Shown piece after piece: positions 12,829 to 21,463 of a stretch of 27,112 nucleotides of DNA. The translations under genes and the position numbers were made by a program. The stretch is from Nitrospirota bacterium (GTDB lineage Bacteria; Nitrospirota; Thermodesulfovibrionia; Thermodesulfovibrionales; JdFR-88): NCBI GenBank assembly GCA_021789735.1, contig JAJYJB010000030.1, forward strand, positions 1 to 27,112, written 5' to 3'. The notes beneath the pieces were generated by a model. The model was not told the DNA's origin, ran no database searches, and saw nothing but the letters and a program-made list of their open reading frames with translations. Position 1 is the stretch's first letter. Each line of letters begins with the position of its first letter.

Positions 12829-13533
12829 ATGACCATCTGGAACAGGGATTTCCTTTATACCCTGCCGCGCAATATAGCCAGGTCTTTTTGGGGCCGTAAC
12901 CTGCTATGGCATTTGCTGGCCATCGGCATCACATATGCAATCGTCATTTCAGGGTTTGACTGGAAATATTTTGAGGCGTCGAGGCCATTTTCCGGATATC
13001 TGTTCCCCGCAGTCATTTTGGGCTGGCTTGTCCCGATGATATTTCCAGCCGCCTTGTTCCTGGCCGGGCTTGCATTAAGAGACCGGAGGGCTGTCTTTGC
13101 GGCATATGCAACTGCCCAGGCGGCAATAATCGGCCTTTTTACCGCTTCGTTTTACAAGGCGTTCACTGGAAGGCCCGGACCAGGACATCAAATTGGCAGG
13201 CTGGTAAACACAAGCCGTGAGTTTCGTTTCGGCTTTCTCAGGGGAGGGGTCTTTTTTGGGTGGCCCTCTTCGCATACGACCATAGCGTTCGCCATGATGG
13301 TGGCCTTGCGTTCATTATATTCAGAGAATAAAACCATCCGGAGAGCGGCCTTGATCTATGCCATCTATATCGGGGTGGGCGTCTCAATGACCATCCACTG
13401 GTTCTCGGACTTTGCCGCCGGGGTAATCATTGGTTCCGTTATCGGGACCACGGTCGGAAACGCATTTAACAAAAGTCTGATCGAAGGGCAAAAACTGACA
13501 TGCCCGCCCACCGGAAATAACCCTATTTTTTGA
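12829..13533 (+). CDS. PAP2-family phosphatase, membrane protein
   Basis: A 234-residue protein with about six hydrophobic segments. PAP2 motif 1 appears as 'YKAFTGRPGP' (K110, R115, P116), motif 2 as 'WPSSHTT' (H149), and motif 3 as 'TIHWFSDFAAG' (H190, D194). The family removes phosphate from lipid phosphates such as undecaprenyl pyrophosphate or phosphatidic acid at the membrane. Oddly, the Arg normally six residues before the motif 3 His is replaced by Gly in 'IGVGVSMTIH', and motif 1 has a short K-to-RP spacing. A GAAGGG lies close upstream of the ATG. Substrate unknown and activity uncertain because of the changed motif. Confidence 0.83.
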   Translation: MTIWNRDFLYTLPRNIARSFWGRNLLWHLLAIGITYAIVISGFDWKYFEASRPFSGYLFPAVILGWLVPMIFPAALFLAGLALRDRRAVFAAYATAQAAIIGLFTASFYKAFTGRPGPGHQIGRLVNTSREFRFGFLRGGVFFGWPSSHTTIAFAMMVALRSLYSENKTIRRAALIYAIYIGVGVSMTIHWFSDFAAGVIIGSVIGTTVGNAFNKSLIEGQKLTCPPTGNNPIF

Positions 13534-13652
13534 TGTCCCGCCATGCCGTGGAAGCCTGCGCCACGACTCTCTTCCGGGCTTTCTTTGCTTTTTTTCTTTT
13601 CCCCTTTAATAAAAATAAAGCCTCAATTATTAAAAATATTTTTTTGTTCCAT

Positions 13653-13680
13653 TAAAGTTTTAATTTTAGATTTACGATAA
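13653..13680 (+). promoter_or_regulatory. Sigma-28 (FliA)-type promoter of the chemotaxis receptor gene
   Basis: TAAAGTTT (13653-13660) is a perfect match to the -35 part of the flagellar sigma-28 consensus, and TACGATAA (13673-13680) matches CGATAA of the -10 part (GCCGATAA). The spacer is 12 rather than 11 bases. It lies 84 bases upstream of the methyl-accepting chemotaxis gene, a classic member of this regulon. Confidence 0.65.
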
Positions 13681-13763
13681 GAGATACAGGCCCGATGGTG
13701 GGCGAAAGATTTTTGAATTCATTTGATTTGAAAGGACTCAAAAATTTTTCGAGGGGGAACAGG

Positions 13764-15422
13764 ATGTTCGGAGAAGTGTTGAGCATATTGAACAGGAAGA
13801 CGGTTGCCGGCAGGATGTTCATGCTTGTCGGCCTGACGATACTTTTTACAGCGATAATGGTTGCCACGGGGTTTAACGGCCTCAAGAACCTTTCGCGGAT
13901 GGTCGGCCTGATGCATGATGACGGCGCCACAGGTCTTGCATATCTTGGCAAGGCGCAGAATGCAATGTGGCATCTGAGATATGGGGCCTCCCAGTATCTG
14001 GCCATTCCTGACCCCGGGTTCCGCCAGGGGATAATAGGCGGAAGCCAGAAATGGTTCAACGAATTCGACAATGACATGAAACTTTATTCCCGGCTCGACA
14101 ATGGCCAGGAATGCAAGGCCGCGCTGGGCATGCTGCTTGACGATTATGGACGGTACAGGAACGACCAGCCAAAGTGGTTTGCCCTGATGCAGGCCGGCAA
14201 GATGAAGGAGGCGGCAGACTTCCGGGCAAAGACGGTCCTGGTCAGCGGCGCACAGACCGTCAAGGCTTTCCACAGGCTTATGGCCTTGCAGCTGGACAGG
14301 ATATCCCATCTGGACAAGAACTCTGAAAAGATAGTTTTTACGGCCAAAGAGCATCTCGCGGTCATGGGCATTGTCCTTTCACTGGCGGCCCTTCTGATAG
14401 CCAGGTGGATATCGCGGGGCATACTGGGCTCCCTGAGCGGTCTGTCGCAGAACGTGGACACGCTGGCAAAAGGGGACCTTAGGGTAAGGATCGAGCATGG
14501 CCTGGACGATGAGATAGGGGTCCTGGGGCGCCATATGGACAGTATGGCAAACGCGTTCAGCTCGATAATAGACGATATCCAGGTGTCCGTCGGTGGAGTT
14601 GCGGCAACCGTTGATGCCCTGAAAAAAGAGGCAAAAAACGCCGAGGAAGGGGCCAAAAACCAGGCGTCCCAGGCACAGCAGATCGCCGCCTCTGCCGAAG
14701 AGATGAACCAGACGATAAACGACATCGCCAGCAATGCTTCAACCGCGTCCCAGTCTTCCGGTGAGATGCTGGACCTCGTCAAGAGCGGCAAAGAGGTGAC
14801 AGAGGTGACAGTTGGGGTGATAAACGAAGTTAGCGCGTCCTCCTCGAAACTGTCCACGGTGATAGAGAAACTGGACAAGAGCGTTAGCGAGATAGGTGAC
14901 ATCGTCACGGTGATCAAGGACATCGCGGACCAGACCAATCTGCTTGCGCTGAACGCGGCGATTGAGGCAGCCAGGGCGGGAGAGCAGGGCAGGGGATTCG
15001 GAGTGGTCGCCGATGAGGTCAGAAAGCTGGCCGAAAGGACGATAAAGGCGACAACAGAGATATCGGAAAAGATAGGCGCTGTCCAGTCGGAATCCGGACA
15101 GACCGCCACCCTGATGAAAGCCGCCTCGACAGGGTTTTCGAAGGCGGCCGGCAACGTCAAGAACCTGAATGTTGTGCTTGATGCCATCGTGGAGTCCGTC
15201 CAGGGCGTGAGGGACCAGATAACCCATATAGCGACTGCGGTTGAGGAGCAGTCAAGCGCATCGGAGGAGGTCGTGAAGAACATAGAGGCGACCGCCGCCA
15301 TCTCCAAAGGGATGGAGAAGATGGCCAGTAACGTTCTTTACCATATAGAAAACTTAAGCGGCATAGGCGCTAACCTGAAAAAAGACGTGTCGGGTTTCAT
15401 AACGATGCGCACCGCCGCCTGA
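13764..15422 (+). CDS. Methyl-accepting chemotaxis protein
   Basis: A transmembrane chemoreceptor that signals to CheA/CheW. With the ATG at 13764 it has 552 residues: TM1 about 17-37 ('[18 protein letters not shown]'), a periplasmic helical sensor region 40-195, TM2 about 199-214, HAMP 215-270 ('[19 protein letters not shown]'), and a coiled-coil signalling domain whose hairpin tip is '[20 protein letters not shown]' (387-406). The start is chosen because GAGGGGG lies upstream; an earlier in-frame ATG at 13695 would add 23 residues and leave almost no leader after the sigma-28 promoter. Ligand unknown. It stands as a single gene ending at a strong terminator, with no che genes nearby. Confidence 0.93.
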   Translation: MFGEVLSILNRKTVAGRMFMLVGLTILFTAIMVATGFNGLKNLSRMVGLMHDDGATGLAYLGKAQNAMWHLRYGASQYLAIPDPGFRQGIIGGSQKWFNEFDNDMKLYSRLDNGQECKAALGMLLDDYGRYRNDQPKWFALMQAGKMKEAADFRAKTVLVSGAQTVKAFHRLMALQLDRISHLDKNSEKIVFTAKEHLAVMGIVLSLAALLIARWISRGILGSLSGLSQNVDTLAKGDLRVRIEHGLDDEIGVLGRHMDSMANAFSSIIDDIQVSVGGVAATVDALKKEAKNAEEGAKNQASQAQQIAASAEEMNQTINDIASNASTASQSSGEMLDLVKSGKEVTEVTVGVINEVSASSSKLSTVIEKLDKSVSEIGDIVTVIKDIADQTNLLALNAAIEAARAGEQGRGFGVVADEVRKLAERTIKATTEISEKIGAVQSESGQTATLMKAASTGFSKAAGNVKNLNVVLDAIVESVQGVRDQITHIATAVEEQSSASEEVVKNIEATAAISKGMEKMASNVLYHIENLSGIGANLKKDVSGFITMRTAA

Positions 15423-15436
15423 TCTTCCCCCCATAA

Positions 15437-15475
15437 AAAAGCCCCCTGGCGCTATGCCAGAGGGCTTTTTTTCTT
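15437..15475 (+). terminator. Intrinsic terminator after the chemoreceptor gene
   Basis: AAAAGCCCCCTGGC and GCCAGAGGGCTTTT form a stem with one mismatch around a GCTAT loop, followed by a T-rich tract. A-rich sequence on the other side may let it also end the converging metF transcript. Confidence 0.85.
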
Positions 15476-15520
15476 TTTTACTTCACCGTGCCGCAACAGG
15501 ACGCGGGGAATTTTAATTGA

Positions 15521-16402
15521 TCATATCAGGCCGGCCTTCTGCATTATGATAGGGACCTTGTCCTCCATGCCGATCGCCATGATGTGCACGCCGTCGCAGA
15601 TCTTTTCTTCCTTCAGGCGGCGGATATGCCTTGCGGCGATGTCCATTCCGGCCTCAAGGGCCTTTTCCTTGCCCGCGGCCTTCAATTCCTCTATGAGCTC
15701 CTCGGGTACACGGATGCCGGGGACGTTCTTGTTCAGGAAGTTTGCCATCCCCGCGCTTTTAAGTATCACAAATCCGGCAAGCACTTTTACGGGAAAACGC
15801 CTGGCGGCCGCCATGAACTCCTTGAACTTGTCCACGTCATAAATGGCCTGGGTCTGGAAGAACCTGGCCCCCGCCCTGACCTTTTTTTCGAACTTCGCAA
15901 GCTGAGGGGCAAGGGGGTTCGCCTCCGGGGTGACCACGGCCCCCTGGAAGAAATCCGTGCTGCCTTTAAGGTCGTTTCCGGCCATGTCCTTGCCGCTGTT
16001 GAGGCCCTGGACGGCGGCAAGGAGCTGGACGGACTCCAGGTCATAGACCGGCTTTGCGCCCTTGTGGTCTCCGGCCAGCACGTGGTCTCCCGTCATGCAC
16101 AGGACGTTCCTTATCCCAAGCACGCCGGCCCCGAGCAGGTCTGACTGCAGCCCTATACGGTTTCTGTCCCTGCAGGTCATCTGGAGTATCGGCTCGGCGC
16201 CGTGCTCAAGGACTATCTTGCATATCGCCAGAGAGCATATGCGCATCACCGCGGACTGGTTGTCGGTCACGTTAAGCGCGTCGACCTTGCCCTTGAGCAG
16301 CTCTATGTCGTGATGCAGCGCAGAGATATCCGTGCCCTTCGGCGGGCCCACCTCCGCCGTGACGACGAATTTACCGGAATTGAGCGCCTGCTCGAAACTC
16401 AC
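15521..16402 (-). CDS. metF: Methylenetetrahydrofolate reductase, MetF type
   Basis: A 293-residue flavin-dependent TIM-barrel enzyme reducing 5,10-methylene-THF to 5-methyl-THF. Visible family blocks are 'FVVTAEVGPPKGTD' at the N-terminus (with the active-site Glu), 'VDALNVTDNQSAVMRICSLA', 'QMTCRDRNRIGLQSDLLGA' and 'NVLCMTGDH', then 'GARFFQTQAIYDV'. It overlaps metV by 4 bases (ATGA), which decides the start. In acetogens and other Wood-Ljungdahl organisms MetF works with MetV as a complex to make methyl groups for acetyl-CoA synthesis. It is the last gene of the minus-strand C1 run. Confidence 0.93.
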   Translation of the reverse strand: MSFEQALNSGKFVVTAEVGPPKGTDISALHHDIELLKGKVDALNVTDNQSAVMRICSLAICKIVLEHGAEPILQMTCRDRNRIGLQSDLLGAGVLGIRNVLCMTGDHVLAGDHKGAKPVYDLESVQLLAAVQGLNSGKDMAGNDLKGSTDFFQGAVVTPEANPLAPQLAKFEKKVRAGARFFQTQAIYDVDKFKEFMAAARRFPVKVLAGFVILKSAGMANFLNKNVPGIRVPEELIEELKAAGKEKALEAGMDIAARHIRRLKEEKICDGVHIMAIGMEDKVPIIMQKAGLI

Positions 16403-17064
16403 TTGTCATCTGCCTCCCTTGCGTTTAATTTCCTTGGCTTTACGGACGCGGACCAGTTTTTTGCCCCGAGCGTCCTCGCCTTGAACTCCTCCGTCTGGCC
16501 CAGCTTCTCCATCCTCTCCCATATGCGCACCCACGCGCACGGTATCTCCGGGCTTACCTCGCAGTGGCCGTCCTTGGTCCCGCCGCACGGGCCGTTCAGT
16601 ATCCCCTTCGGGCAGGCCGTGACCGGGCATATACCGCCCGTCTTGTCCAGGATGCATTCGCCGCACAAAGAGCAGCGCTCATCGAACATCTGGAGCCTCG
16701 TCATGTTTCCCAGAAACATGCTGTCGTTTGAAGGGTAGACCGCCTTGTCAGGAAATAGCTCCACGGCTGCCTGCGTGCCCGCGCCGCAGGACATGACCAC
16801 TATGCAATTGGCCCCCTCCAGCGCCTCCTTGAACTTCTTGAGCTCAACCTTTGTGCCAAGCACCTGGCAGCCGGTCTTGGCGACGAACGCGCCTTTTACC
16901 GTGCGGCCCTGCTCCTCAAGCAGGCCCTTGAGCTCATCGAGCTGCGGCTGCCCGCCCGTGCCGCAGAGGGTCGCGCACTCCGAGCAGCCAAGCAGGAAGA
17001 AATTGTTGTACCTCTTTAATGTCTCCAGGAGCTTTACGCGGTCTTTTTTCCTGGTTATGATCAT
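16399..17064 (-). CDS. metV: MetV, methylene-THF reductase C-terminal-domain protein
   Basis: A 221-residue cysteine-rich protein of the MTHFR C-terminal (MetV) family. Cys clusters appear as 'GCSECATLCGTGG' near the N-terminus and 'CSLCGECILDKTGGICPVTAC' followed by 'NGPCGG' in the C-terminal half, expected to bind iron-sulfur clusters and/or zinc. It is the partner of MetF, overlapping it by 4 bases, and is thought to pass electrons to the MetF flavin in Wood-Ljungdahl organisms. GGAGG lies about 11 bases before the ATG. The upstream folD gene ends 115 bases before. Two adjoining names are used in databases, so the symbol follows acetogen usage. Confidence 0.9.
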   Translation of the reverse strand: MIITRKKDRVKLLETLKRYNNFFLLGCSECATLCGTGGQPQLDELKGLLEEQGRTVKGAFVAKTGCQVLGTKVELKKFKEALEGANCIVVMSCGAGTQAAVELFPDKAVYPSNDSMFLGNMTRLQMFDERCSLCGECILDKTGGICPVTACPKGILNGPCGGTKDGHCEVSPEIPCAWVRIWERMEKLGQTEEFKARTLGAKNWSASVKPRKLNAREADDK

Positions 17065-17179
17065 CTTTCTTAAAACCTCCTCGAACCGGTTGATGAAAAG
17101 GGACTTTTACTCTTTTCTTTCCAATGTACTATTTTAAAACTTATCCCATCCCAGTGGCATGATCATTGTCATGTCCCTT

Positions 17180-18082
17180 TTATCCTATGCTCATCTTTGC
17201 CGACATGACCGTGTTTTTCATGAGCATGGTGATGGTCATAGGCCCGACGCCGCCAGGCACCGGCGTAATGGCCCCGGCTATCTCTTTTGCCGCCTCAAAA
17301 TCGACGTCCCCTTTGAGGATGGGGACCATCTTGCCTGTCTTTTCGCTCTTCTTCTCCCCGACCCGGTTTACGCCCACGTCTATCACGCAGGCCCCGGGCT
17401 TTATCCATTCGGGCTTTACAAGGCCGGGCACGCCCGCCGCCACAATGAGGATGTCCGCACGCTTGCAGTGCGCCTCCATGTTCCTTGAGCCGGTGTGGAC
17501 GACCGTAACGGTGGAGTTTGCGCCTTTGCCTTTCTGCATCATTATAAGCGCAATGGGTTTGCCGACGATGTTCGAGCGGCCTACCACCACTACCTCGGCC
17601 CCGGATGTCTCAAAGCCGGAGCGTACTATGAGCTCCTGTATGCCGGCCGGGGTGCAGGGCTTGAACCTTGCCTCTTCTCCGCCTATCACCAGGCGGCCCA
17701 CATTGACCGGGTGGAAACAGTCCACATCCTTGTCCGGGTCTATCGCGTTCAGGACCTTCTTTTCATTGATGTGTTTTGGAAGCGGCAGTTGCACCAGTAT
17801 GCCGTGCACCTTCGGGTCTTTGTTGTATTTGTCCACGAGCGCAAGGAGGTCCGCCTCGGAGAGGTTCTCCGGCTGGTCGTCCTGCACGGAATGAAAGCCA
17901 AGCTCGTGCGCCGTCTTCTGTTTGCCGGTCACATAGCTCACCGAAGCGGGGTTCTTGCCCACGAGTATGGTCACGAGCCCCGGAACCACGTCATGCTCCT
18001 GCTTCATGCGGGCCACTTCCTGCTTCAACTCCTCCCGTATCTGCGCGGCTATCTCCGTGCCGCTTATTATCTTTGCCCCCAT
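17180..18082 (-). CDS. folD: Bifunctional methylene-THF dehydrogenase/methenyl-THF cyclohydrolase
   Basis: A 300-residue FolD. The catalytic Tyr50 and Lys54 lie in 'SYVTGK', 'GILVQLPLPKHI' is the substrate-loop signature, 'DKDVDCFHPVNVG' follows, the nucleotide-binding 'VVGRSNIVGKP' is intact and 'TPVPGGVGPMT' ends the active site. It converts methenyl- and methylene-THF, the step before MetF. AGGAGG lies about 13 bases and AAGGG about 2 bases upstream of the ATG. It fits the operon order folE-folD-metV-metF. FTHFS, which would supply formyl-THF, is not in the window. Confidence 0.95.
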   Translation of the reverse strand: MGAKIISGTEIAAQIREELKQEVARMKQEHDVVPGLVTILVGKNPASVSYVTGKQKTAHELGFHSVQDDQPENLSEADLLALVDKYNKDPKVHGILVQLPLPKHINEKKVLNAIDPDKDVDCFHPVNVGRLVIGGEEARFKPCTPAGIQELIVRSGFETSGAEVVVVGRSNIVGKPIALIMMQKGKGANSTVTVVHTGSRNMEAHCKRADILIVAAGVPGLVKPEWIKPGACVIDVGVNRVGEKKSEKTGKMVPILKGDVDFEAAKEIAGAITPVPGGVGPMTITMLMKNTVMSAKMSIG

Positions 18083-18151
18083 TGCCCTTGTAAGACCTCC
18101 TTGTATTTTTGTTTTTTTAAATTCTTTTTTTTAAAGAAAAAGCTTCCGCGG

Positions 18152-18715
18152 TCATGACTCCCTTTTCCCGACGAGCGCGAGCATCTCTTCCCTGGTGGTG
18201 GCCCTGCTTCTGAAAATGCCCCGGACCGCCGACGTAACGGTCCTTGAGCCGGGTTTTTTAATGCCGCGCATGTTCATGCACAGGTGCTCCGCATCTATTA
18301 TGACCATGGCCCCCCTGGGCCTGATGGAATCCATTATCATGTCGGCAAGCTGGGCAGTGAGCCTCTCCTGCACCTGGGGGCGCTTCGCCAGGTATTCAAG
18401 GGCCTTGGCAAGGTCGCTCAGCCCGACGATTTTTCCCTCTGGTATGTAGGCGATGTGGGCCTTTCCGATAAAGGGCAGCAGGTGGTGCTCACACACGGAA
18501 TGAAAGGGGATGTCCTTCAGGAGCACCATCTCGTCATGGGATTCTCCCTCGATGGGTCTTAGCATCTCTTCCGGGGCGGGTTCAAGGCCGGCGAATATCT
18601 CCTCGCACATACTGGCCACACGCTCCGGGGTCTTCACGAGGCCCGGCCTGGCCGGGTTTTCCCCGATGCCCTCAAGAAAAAGGGTCACAGCCTTTTTTAT
18701 TTTTTCAAGGTCCAT
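18152..18715 (-). CDS. folE: GTP cyclohydrolase I
   Basis: A 187-residue type I enzyme making 7,8-dihydroneopterin triphosphate, the first step of folate synthesis. Zinc ligands are C75 and H78 in '[11 protein letters not shown]' and C146 in 'HLCMNMRG'; '[20 protein letters not shown]' is the conserved family block. The ATG is one base after the stop of the cyclo-ligase gene, with GGAAG 5 bases upstream, so these are coupled. It provides cofactor for the C1 genes around it. Confidence 0.95.
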   Translation of the reverse strand: MDLEKIKKAVTLFLEGIGENPARPGLVKTPERVASMCEEIFAGLEPAPEEMLRPIEGESHDEMVLLKDIPFHSVCEHHLLPFIGKAHIAYIPEGKIVGLSDLAKALEYLAKRPQVQERLTAQLADMIMDSIRPRGAMVIIDAEHLCMNMRGIKKPGSRTVTSAVRGIFRSRATTREEMLALVGKRES

Positions 18716-18716
18716 T

Positions 18717-19310
18717 TTACTTCCCTTCTTTACAGGCAGGCCCGTTAAGGACCGTCCTTTTTTCCGTCACTATGCAGTCCATCTTTATGTCATGGGGCGC
18801 AAGCGGAAGGGGGTGCTCCCATATCTGCTCCTCGTAAGCCAGGGCCGCAAGGGGTATGTCCCTGCGGCGCCTGGAAAGCAGCCTGTCATAATAGCCCTTT
18901 CCGTAACCGATCCTGCCGCCCTCAAGGTCAAAGGCCACTCCGGGCACGATTATTATTTCAGCCTCGTTTACGTCAGCCCTGCGTAAAAAAAAACCGGCGG
19001 GCTCTGGTATGCCCATCGCACCCGGGCGCAGGTCCTTGTCCATGTCCGTTATCTCGTAGATGCCCAGGCCGTCCGCCTCCACCTTGGGCAGAAGCACCCT
19101 TGCTCCCGCCTTGAGCCTCTCCCGGATGATCTCATGAGTGTCCGCCTCGCTTTTGAAAGAGGCGTACAGGAGCACCGTGCCAGCCTTTTTAAAGAGCCCA
19201 ATGCCAAGCAGGCGCTCTTTTATCGCCTCGTCCTTTGCCGCTTTTTCAGCGGCCCCGATAAGCCCTCTTTTTTTGAGTGCCGCCGCCCTTATCTCGTCCT
19301 TGGCCATCAT
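18717..19310 (-). CDS. 5-formyltetrahydrofolate cyclo-ligase
   Basis: A 197-residue enzyme of the YgfA/MTHFS family, converting 5-formyl-THF with ATP to 5,10-methenyl-THF. The N-terminus '[14 protein letters not shown]' and the C-terminal '[15 protein letters not shown]' glycine-rich motif are the family signature, with '[15 protein letters not shown]' as the folate/ATP loop. Two consecutive ATGs (19310 and 19307) could start it; neither has a clear Shine-Dalgarno. It lies between cooC (84 bases upstream) and folE (1 base downstream). Confidence 0.92.
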   Translation of the reverse strand: MMAKDEIRAAALKKRGLIGAAEKAAKDEAIKERLLGIGLFKKAGTVLLYASFKSEADTHEIIRERLKAGARVLLPKVEADGLGIYEITDMDKDLRPGAMGIPEPAGFFLRRADVNEAEIIIVPGVAFDLEGGRIGYGKGYYDRLLSRRRRDIPLAALAYEEQIWEHPLPLAPHDIKMDCIVTEKRTVLNGPACKEGK

Positions 19311-19394
19311 TTCACGCTGGTCTTTTTCCGGAAAACCGGCTGGGTTTTTTACTTTTTATTTTTATATCTCCCGCCGGCGCAGCTTTTTATTTTT

Positions 19395-20159
19395 TTAAAC
19401 GATCTTTTCCTTGATGCGGCGGACTTCCCGCACCAGGCCTTCAGACAGTCTGAAGGGAGGCTGTCCTTGTTTGTCAGCCTCCACGACCAAAGGGTCGTAG
19501 CTGATGGAGCCAAGCAGGGGGATGTCCATCTCTTTTTCTATGAACACAGCATCGCTTTCGGATTTTATCTTGTTGGCCACGGCATAGACCTTTTTCACCC
19601 CGAGGCCCTTTGCCATCTCCTTGACGGAGCGGGCCGTCTGGATGCTCCTCTGTCCGGGCTCCACGACCACTATGAAAGCGTCCACCCCCTGGGCTGTGCC
19701 CCTTGTCAGGTGTTCTATTCCCGCCTCCATGTCTATCACCACAACCTCGTTCCTTTCGGTCACAAGGTGTTTCAAAAGCCTCCTTAGAAGGACGTTTTCA
19801 GGGCAGTAACAGCCTGAAGCCGCTTCTTTGGATTTTCCGGTGGCAAGCAATATGATATTTTTCCCGAGCCTCAGGCCGAACTCCTCCGGTATGTCTTCCA
19901 CCTTTGGGTTCAGCCTGTAAACGCCGCCAGGCGCCCCAGGCCTTGAGCCCGTTCTTTCCTCTATGAGCGAGGTCATCTCCGCTATGGGCTTTACCTTGGA
20001 AAGCTCCTGGGCGGACACGCCGAAGGCCGCCGCAAGGTTGGCGTCCGGGTCCGCATCTATCGCAAGGACCTTTTTGCCTTCTTCGGCATAAAGCCATGCA
20101 AGCGAAGCCGACAGGGTGGTCTTTCCAACGCCCCCTTTTCCGGTTATCGCGATTTTCAT
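19395..20159 (-). CDS. cooC: CooC-type ATPase, CO dehydrogenase maturation factor
   Basis: A 254-residue P-loop ATPase of the MinD/Mrp class. The deviant Walker A is 'GKGGVGKTT' (7-15), 'AIDADPDANLA' is the switch block, and 'GCYCPE' holds C117 and C119, the CxC motif at which CooC dimers bind nickel. 'VVIDMEAGIEHLTRGT' is also diagnostic of CooC. It loads nickel into the carbon monoxide dehydrogenase cluster. Its place as first gene of a C1/folate run supports Wood-Ljungdahl metabolism. No Shine-Dalgarno precedes the ATG; a -10-like box ends 9 bases before it. Confidence 0.92.
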   Translation of the reverse strand: MKIAITGKGGVGKTTLSASLAWLYAEEGKKVLAIDADPDANLAAAFGVSAQELSKVKPIAEMTSLIEERTGSRPGAPGGVYRLNPKVEDIPEEFGLRLGKNIILLATGKSKEAASGCYCPENVLLRRLLKHLVTERNEVVVIDMEAGIEHLTRGTAQGVDAFIVVVEPGQRSIQTARSVKEMAKGLGVKKVYAVANKIKSESDAVFIEKEMDIPLLGSISYDPLVVEADKQGQPPFRLSEGLVREVRRIKEKIV

Positions 20160-20168
20160 AGGGCTTAA

Positions 20169-20199
20169 ATTATAACATTATATAAGGCATTGTTGTCAA
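20169..20199 (-). promoter_or_regulatory. Candidate cooC operon promoter
   Basis: On the minus strand a perfect TTGACA (20199-20194) and a perfect TATAAT (20174-20169) are present, but the 19-base spacer is long. A second TATAAT (20182-20177) is too close. Transcripts would start almost at the ATG. Confidence 0.45.
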
Positions 20200-20207
20200 A
20201 GAAAAAT

Positions 20208-20236
20208 TTGCTTTTTGCGGTCTTTTCGGATAGTAT
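20208..20236 (+). promoter_or_regulatory. Candidate argD operon promoter
   Basis: TTGCTT (20208-20213) and TAGTAT (20231-20236) are separated by 17 bases. Transcription would begin near 20243, directly ahead of the ATG at 20245. Confidence 0.45.
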
Positions 20237-20244
20237 TAATGCTT

Positions 20245-21447
20245 ATGGAAATCGACAAGATTTTTGAAGAATCTTCCCGTTACCTGATGGACACCTACGG
20301 CCGGCTCCCGGTGGCCCCGAGGAAAGGCAGGGGAGTGAGGATCTGGGGCTCGGACGACCGCGAATATCTTGATTTCGTGGGCGGAATAGCGGTGAACGTC
20401 CTCGGGCATTGCCATCCCAAGGTCGTTGTTGCCATTCAGAAGCAGGCCCAGCGGCTTATACATGTTTCAAACCTCTACTATATAGAAAACCAGGTCAATC
20501 TTGCCCGTCTGCTGGTGGAGCATTCCTTTGCGGACAAGGTCTTTTTTTGCAACTCCGGGGCGGAGGCCAACGAGGGAGCGATAAAGCTTGCAAGAAAGTA
20601 CGCCCGCACCACCTACGGAGAAGGGAAATACGAGATAGTGACCGCCCTGAATTCCTTTCACGGCAGGACTTACGGCGCGCTTTCCGCAACGGGGCAGGCC
20701 AGGTTCCACGCCGGGTTTGAGCCCATGCTGCCCGGCTTCCAGTACGTGCCCTTCGGGGACGCGGAGGCGCTTAAAAAAGCGGTGGCCGCGAACAGGACGT
20801 GCGCCGTGCTTCTGGAACCCGTACAGGCGGAGGGCGGCGTAAGGGTGCCGCCGCCTGATTACTTCAGGCAGGTCAGGGAGATATGCGACACCTCGGGGGC
20901 CCTGCTTGTCCTCGATGAGGTGCAGACCGGGATGGGCAGGACGGGCGAGCTTTTTGCCTACAAGCATTTTGGAATAAAACCGGACATCATGACGCTTGCA
21001 AAAGGGCTGGGCGGGGGCGTGCCCATAGGCGCGGTGCTTGCTACCGGCCAGGTGGCCAAGGCGTTCACCCCTGGCTCCCACGCGGCCACATTCGGCGGGA
21101 ACCCGCTTGTGTGCGCCTCGGCGATAGCTACCGTGCAGACGCTGCTGGAGGACAACCAGTACCTGCTTGAGCACTGCAAGAGAATGGGGGCCCATCTTTC
21201 CCAAAGGCTCTCCGCGCTGACAAGGGCCTATCCGGATCGGGCCCTGAGCACCCGCGGGATGGGACTTCTGCAGGCCCTGGAGCTTTCCGGCCCGTGCGCG
21301 CCCGTCGTAAAGGCGTGCATCGAGCGCGGCCTGCTTATAAACTGCACCGCCGAGAATGTCCTGAGGTTCATGCCGCCTCTCATAGTTCAGGAAGCCGACA
21401 TAGACCAGGCTGTAGATATCCTCTCTGAAGTCTTAAAAAAGCTTTAA
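20245..21447 (+). CDS. argD: Acetylornithine aminotransferase
   Basis: A PLP-dependent class III aminotransferase of about 400 residues in arginine synthesis. The family blocks are 'RYLMDTYGRLPVA' at the N-terminus, 'FCNSGAEANEGAIKLARKY', 'NSFHGRTYGALSATGQ', 'LLVLDEVQTGMGRTG' and 'TLAKGLGGGVPIGA' with the PLP lysine at about residue 253. The start at 20245 is favoured because the conserved N-terminus 'EIDKIFEESSRYLMDTYG' begins there; 20239 (ATG) or a TTG at 20215 are other in-frame choices. No Shine-Dalgarno is seen. argF follows 16 bases later. Confidence 0.93.
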   Translation: MEIDKIFEESSRYLMDTYGRLPVAPRKGRGVRIWGSDDREYLDFVGGIAVNVLGHCHPKVVVAIQKQAQRLIHVSNLYYIENQVNLARLLVEHSFADKVFFCNSGAEANEGAIKLARKYARTTYGEGKYEIVTALNSFHGRTYGALSATGQARFHAGFEPMLPGFQYVPFGDAEALKKAVAANRTCAVLLEPVQAEGGVRVPPPDYFRQVREICDTSGALLVLDEVQTGMGRTGELFAYKHFGIKPDIMTLAKGLGGGVPIGAVLATGQVAKAFTPGSHAATFGGNPLVCASAIATVQTLLEDNQYLLEHCKRMGAHLSQRLSALTRAYPDRALSTRGMGLLQALELSGPCAPVVKACIERGLLINCTAENVLRFMPPLIVQEADIDQAVDILSEVLKKL

Positions 21448-21463
21448 AGGGACAGGTGACAGG

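Noticed and set aside
11910..12836. Long open frame (308 codons) on the minus strand opposite mtfA
   Set aside because: The plus strand has a strong AAAGGAGG site, a HExxH motif and family blocks; the minus product is low in recognisable features and is a GC-skew shadow.
14144..15307. 387-codon minus-strand frame inside the chemoreceptor gene
   Set aside because: Its Ser/Ala/Thr-rich product is the antisense of the coiled-coil signalling domain; the plus strand is clearly coding.
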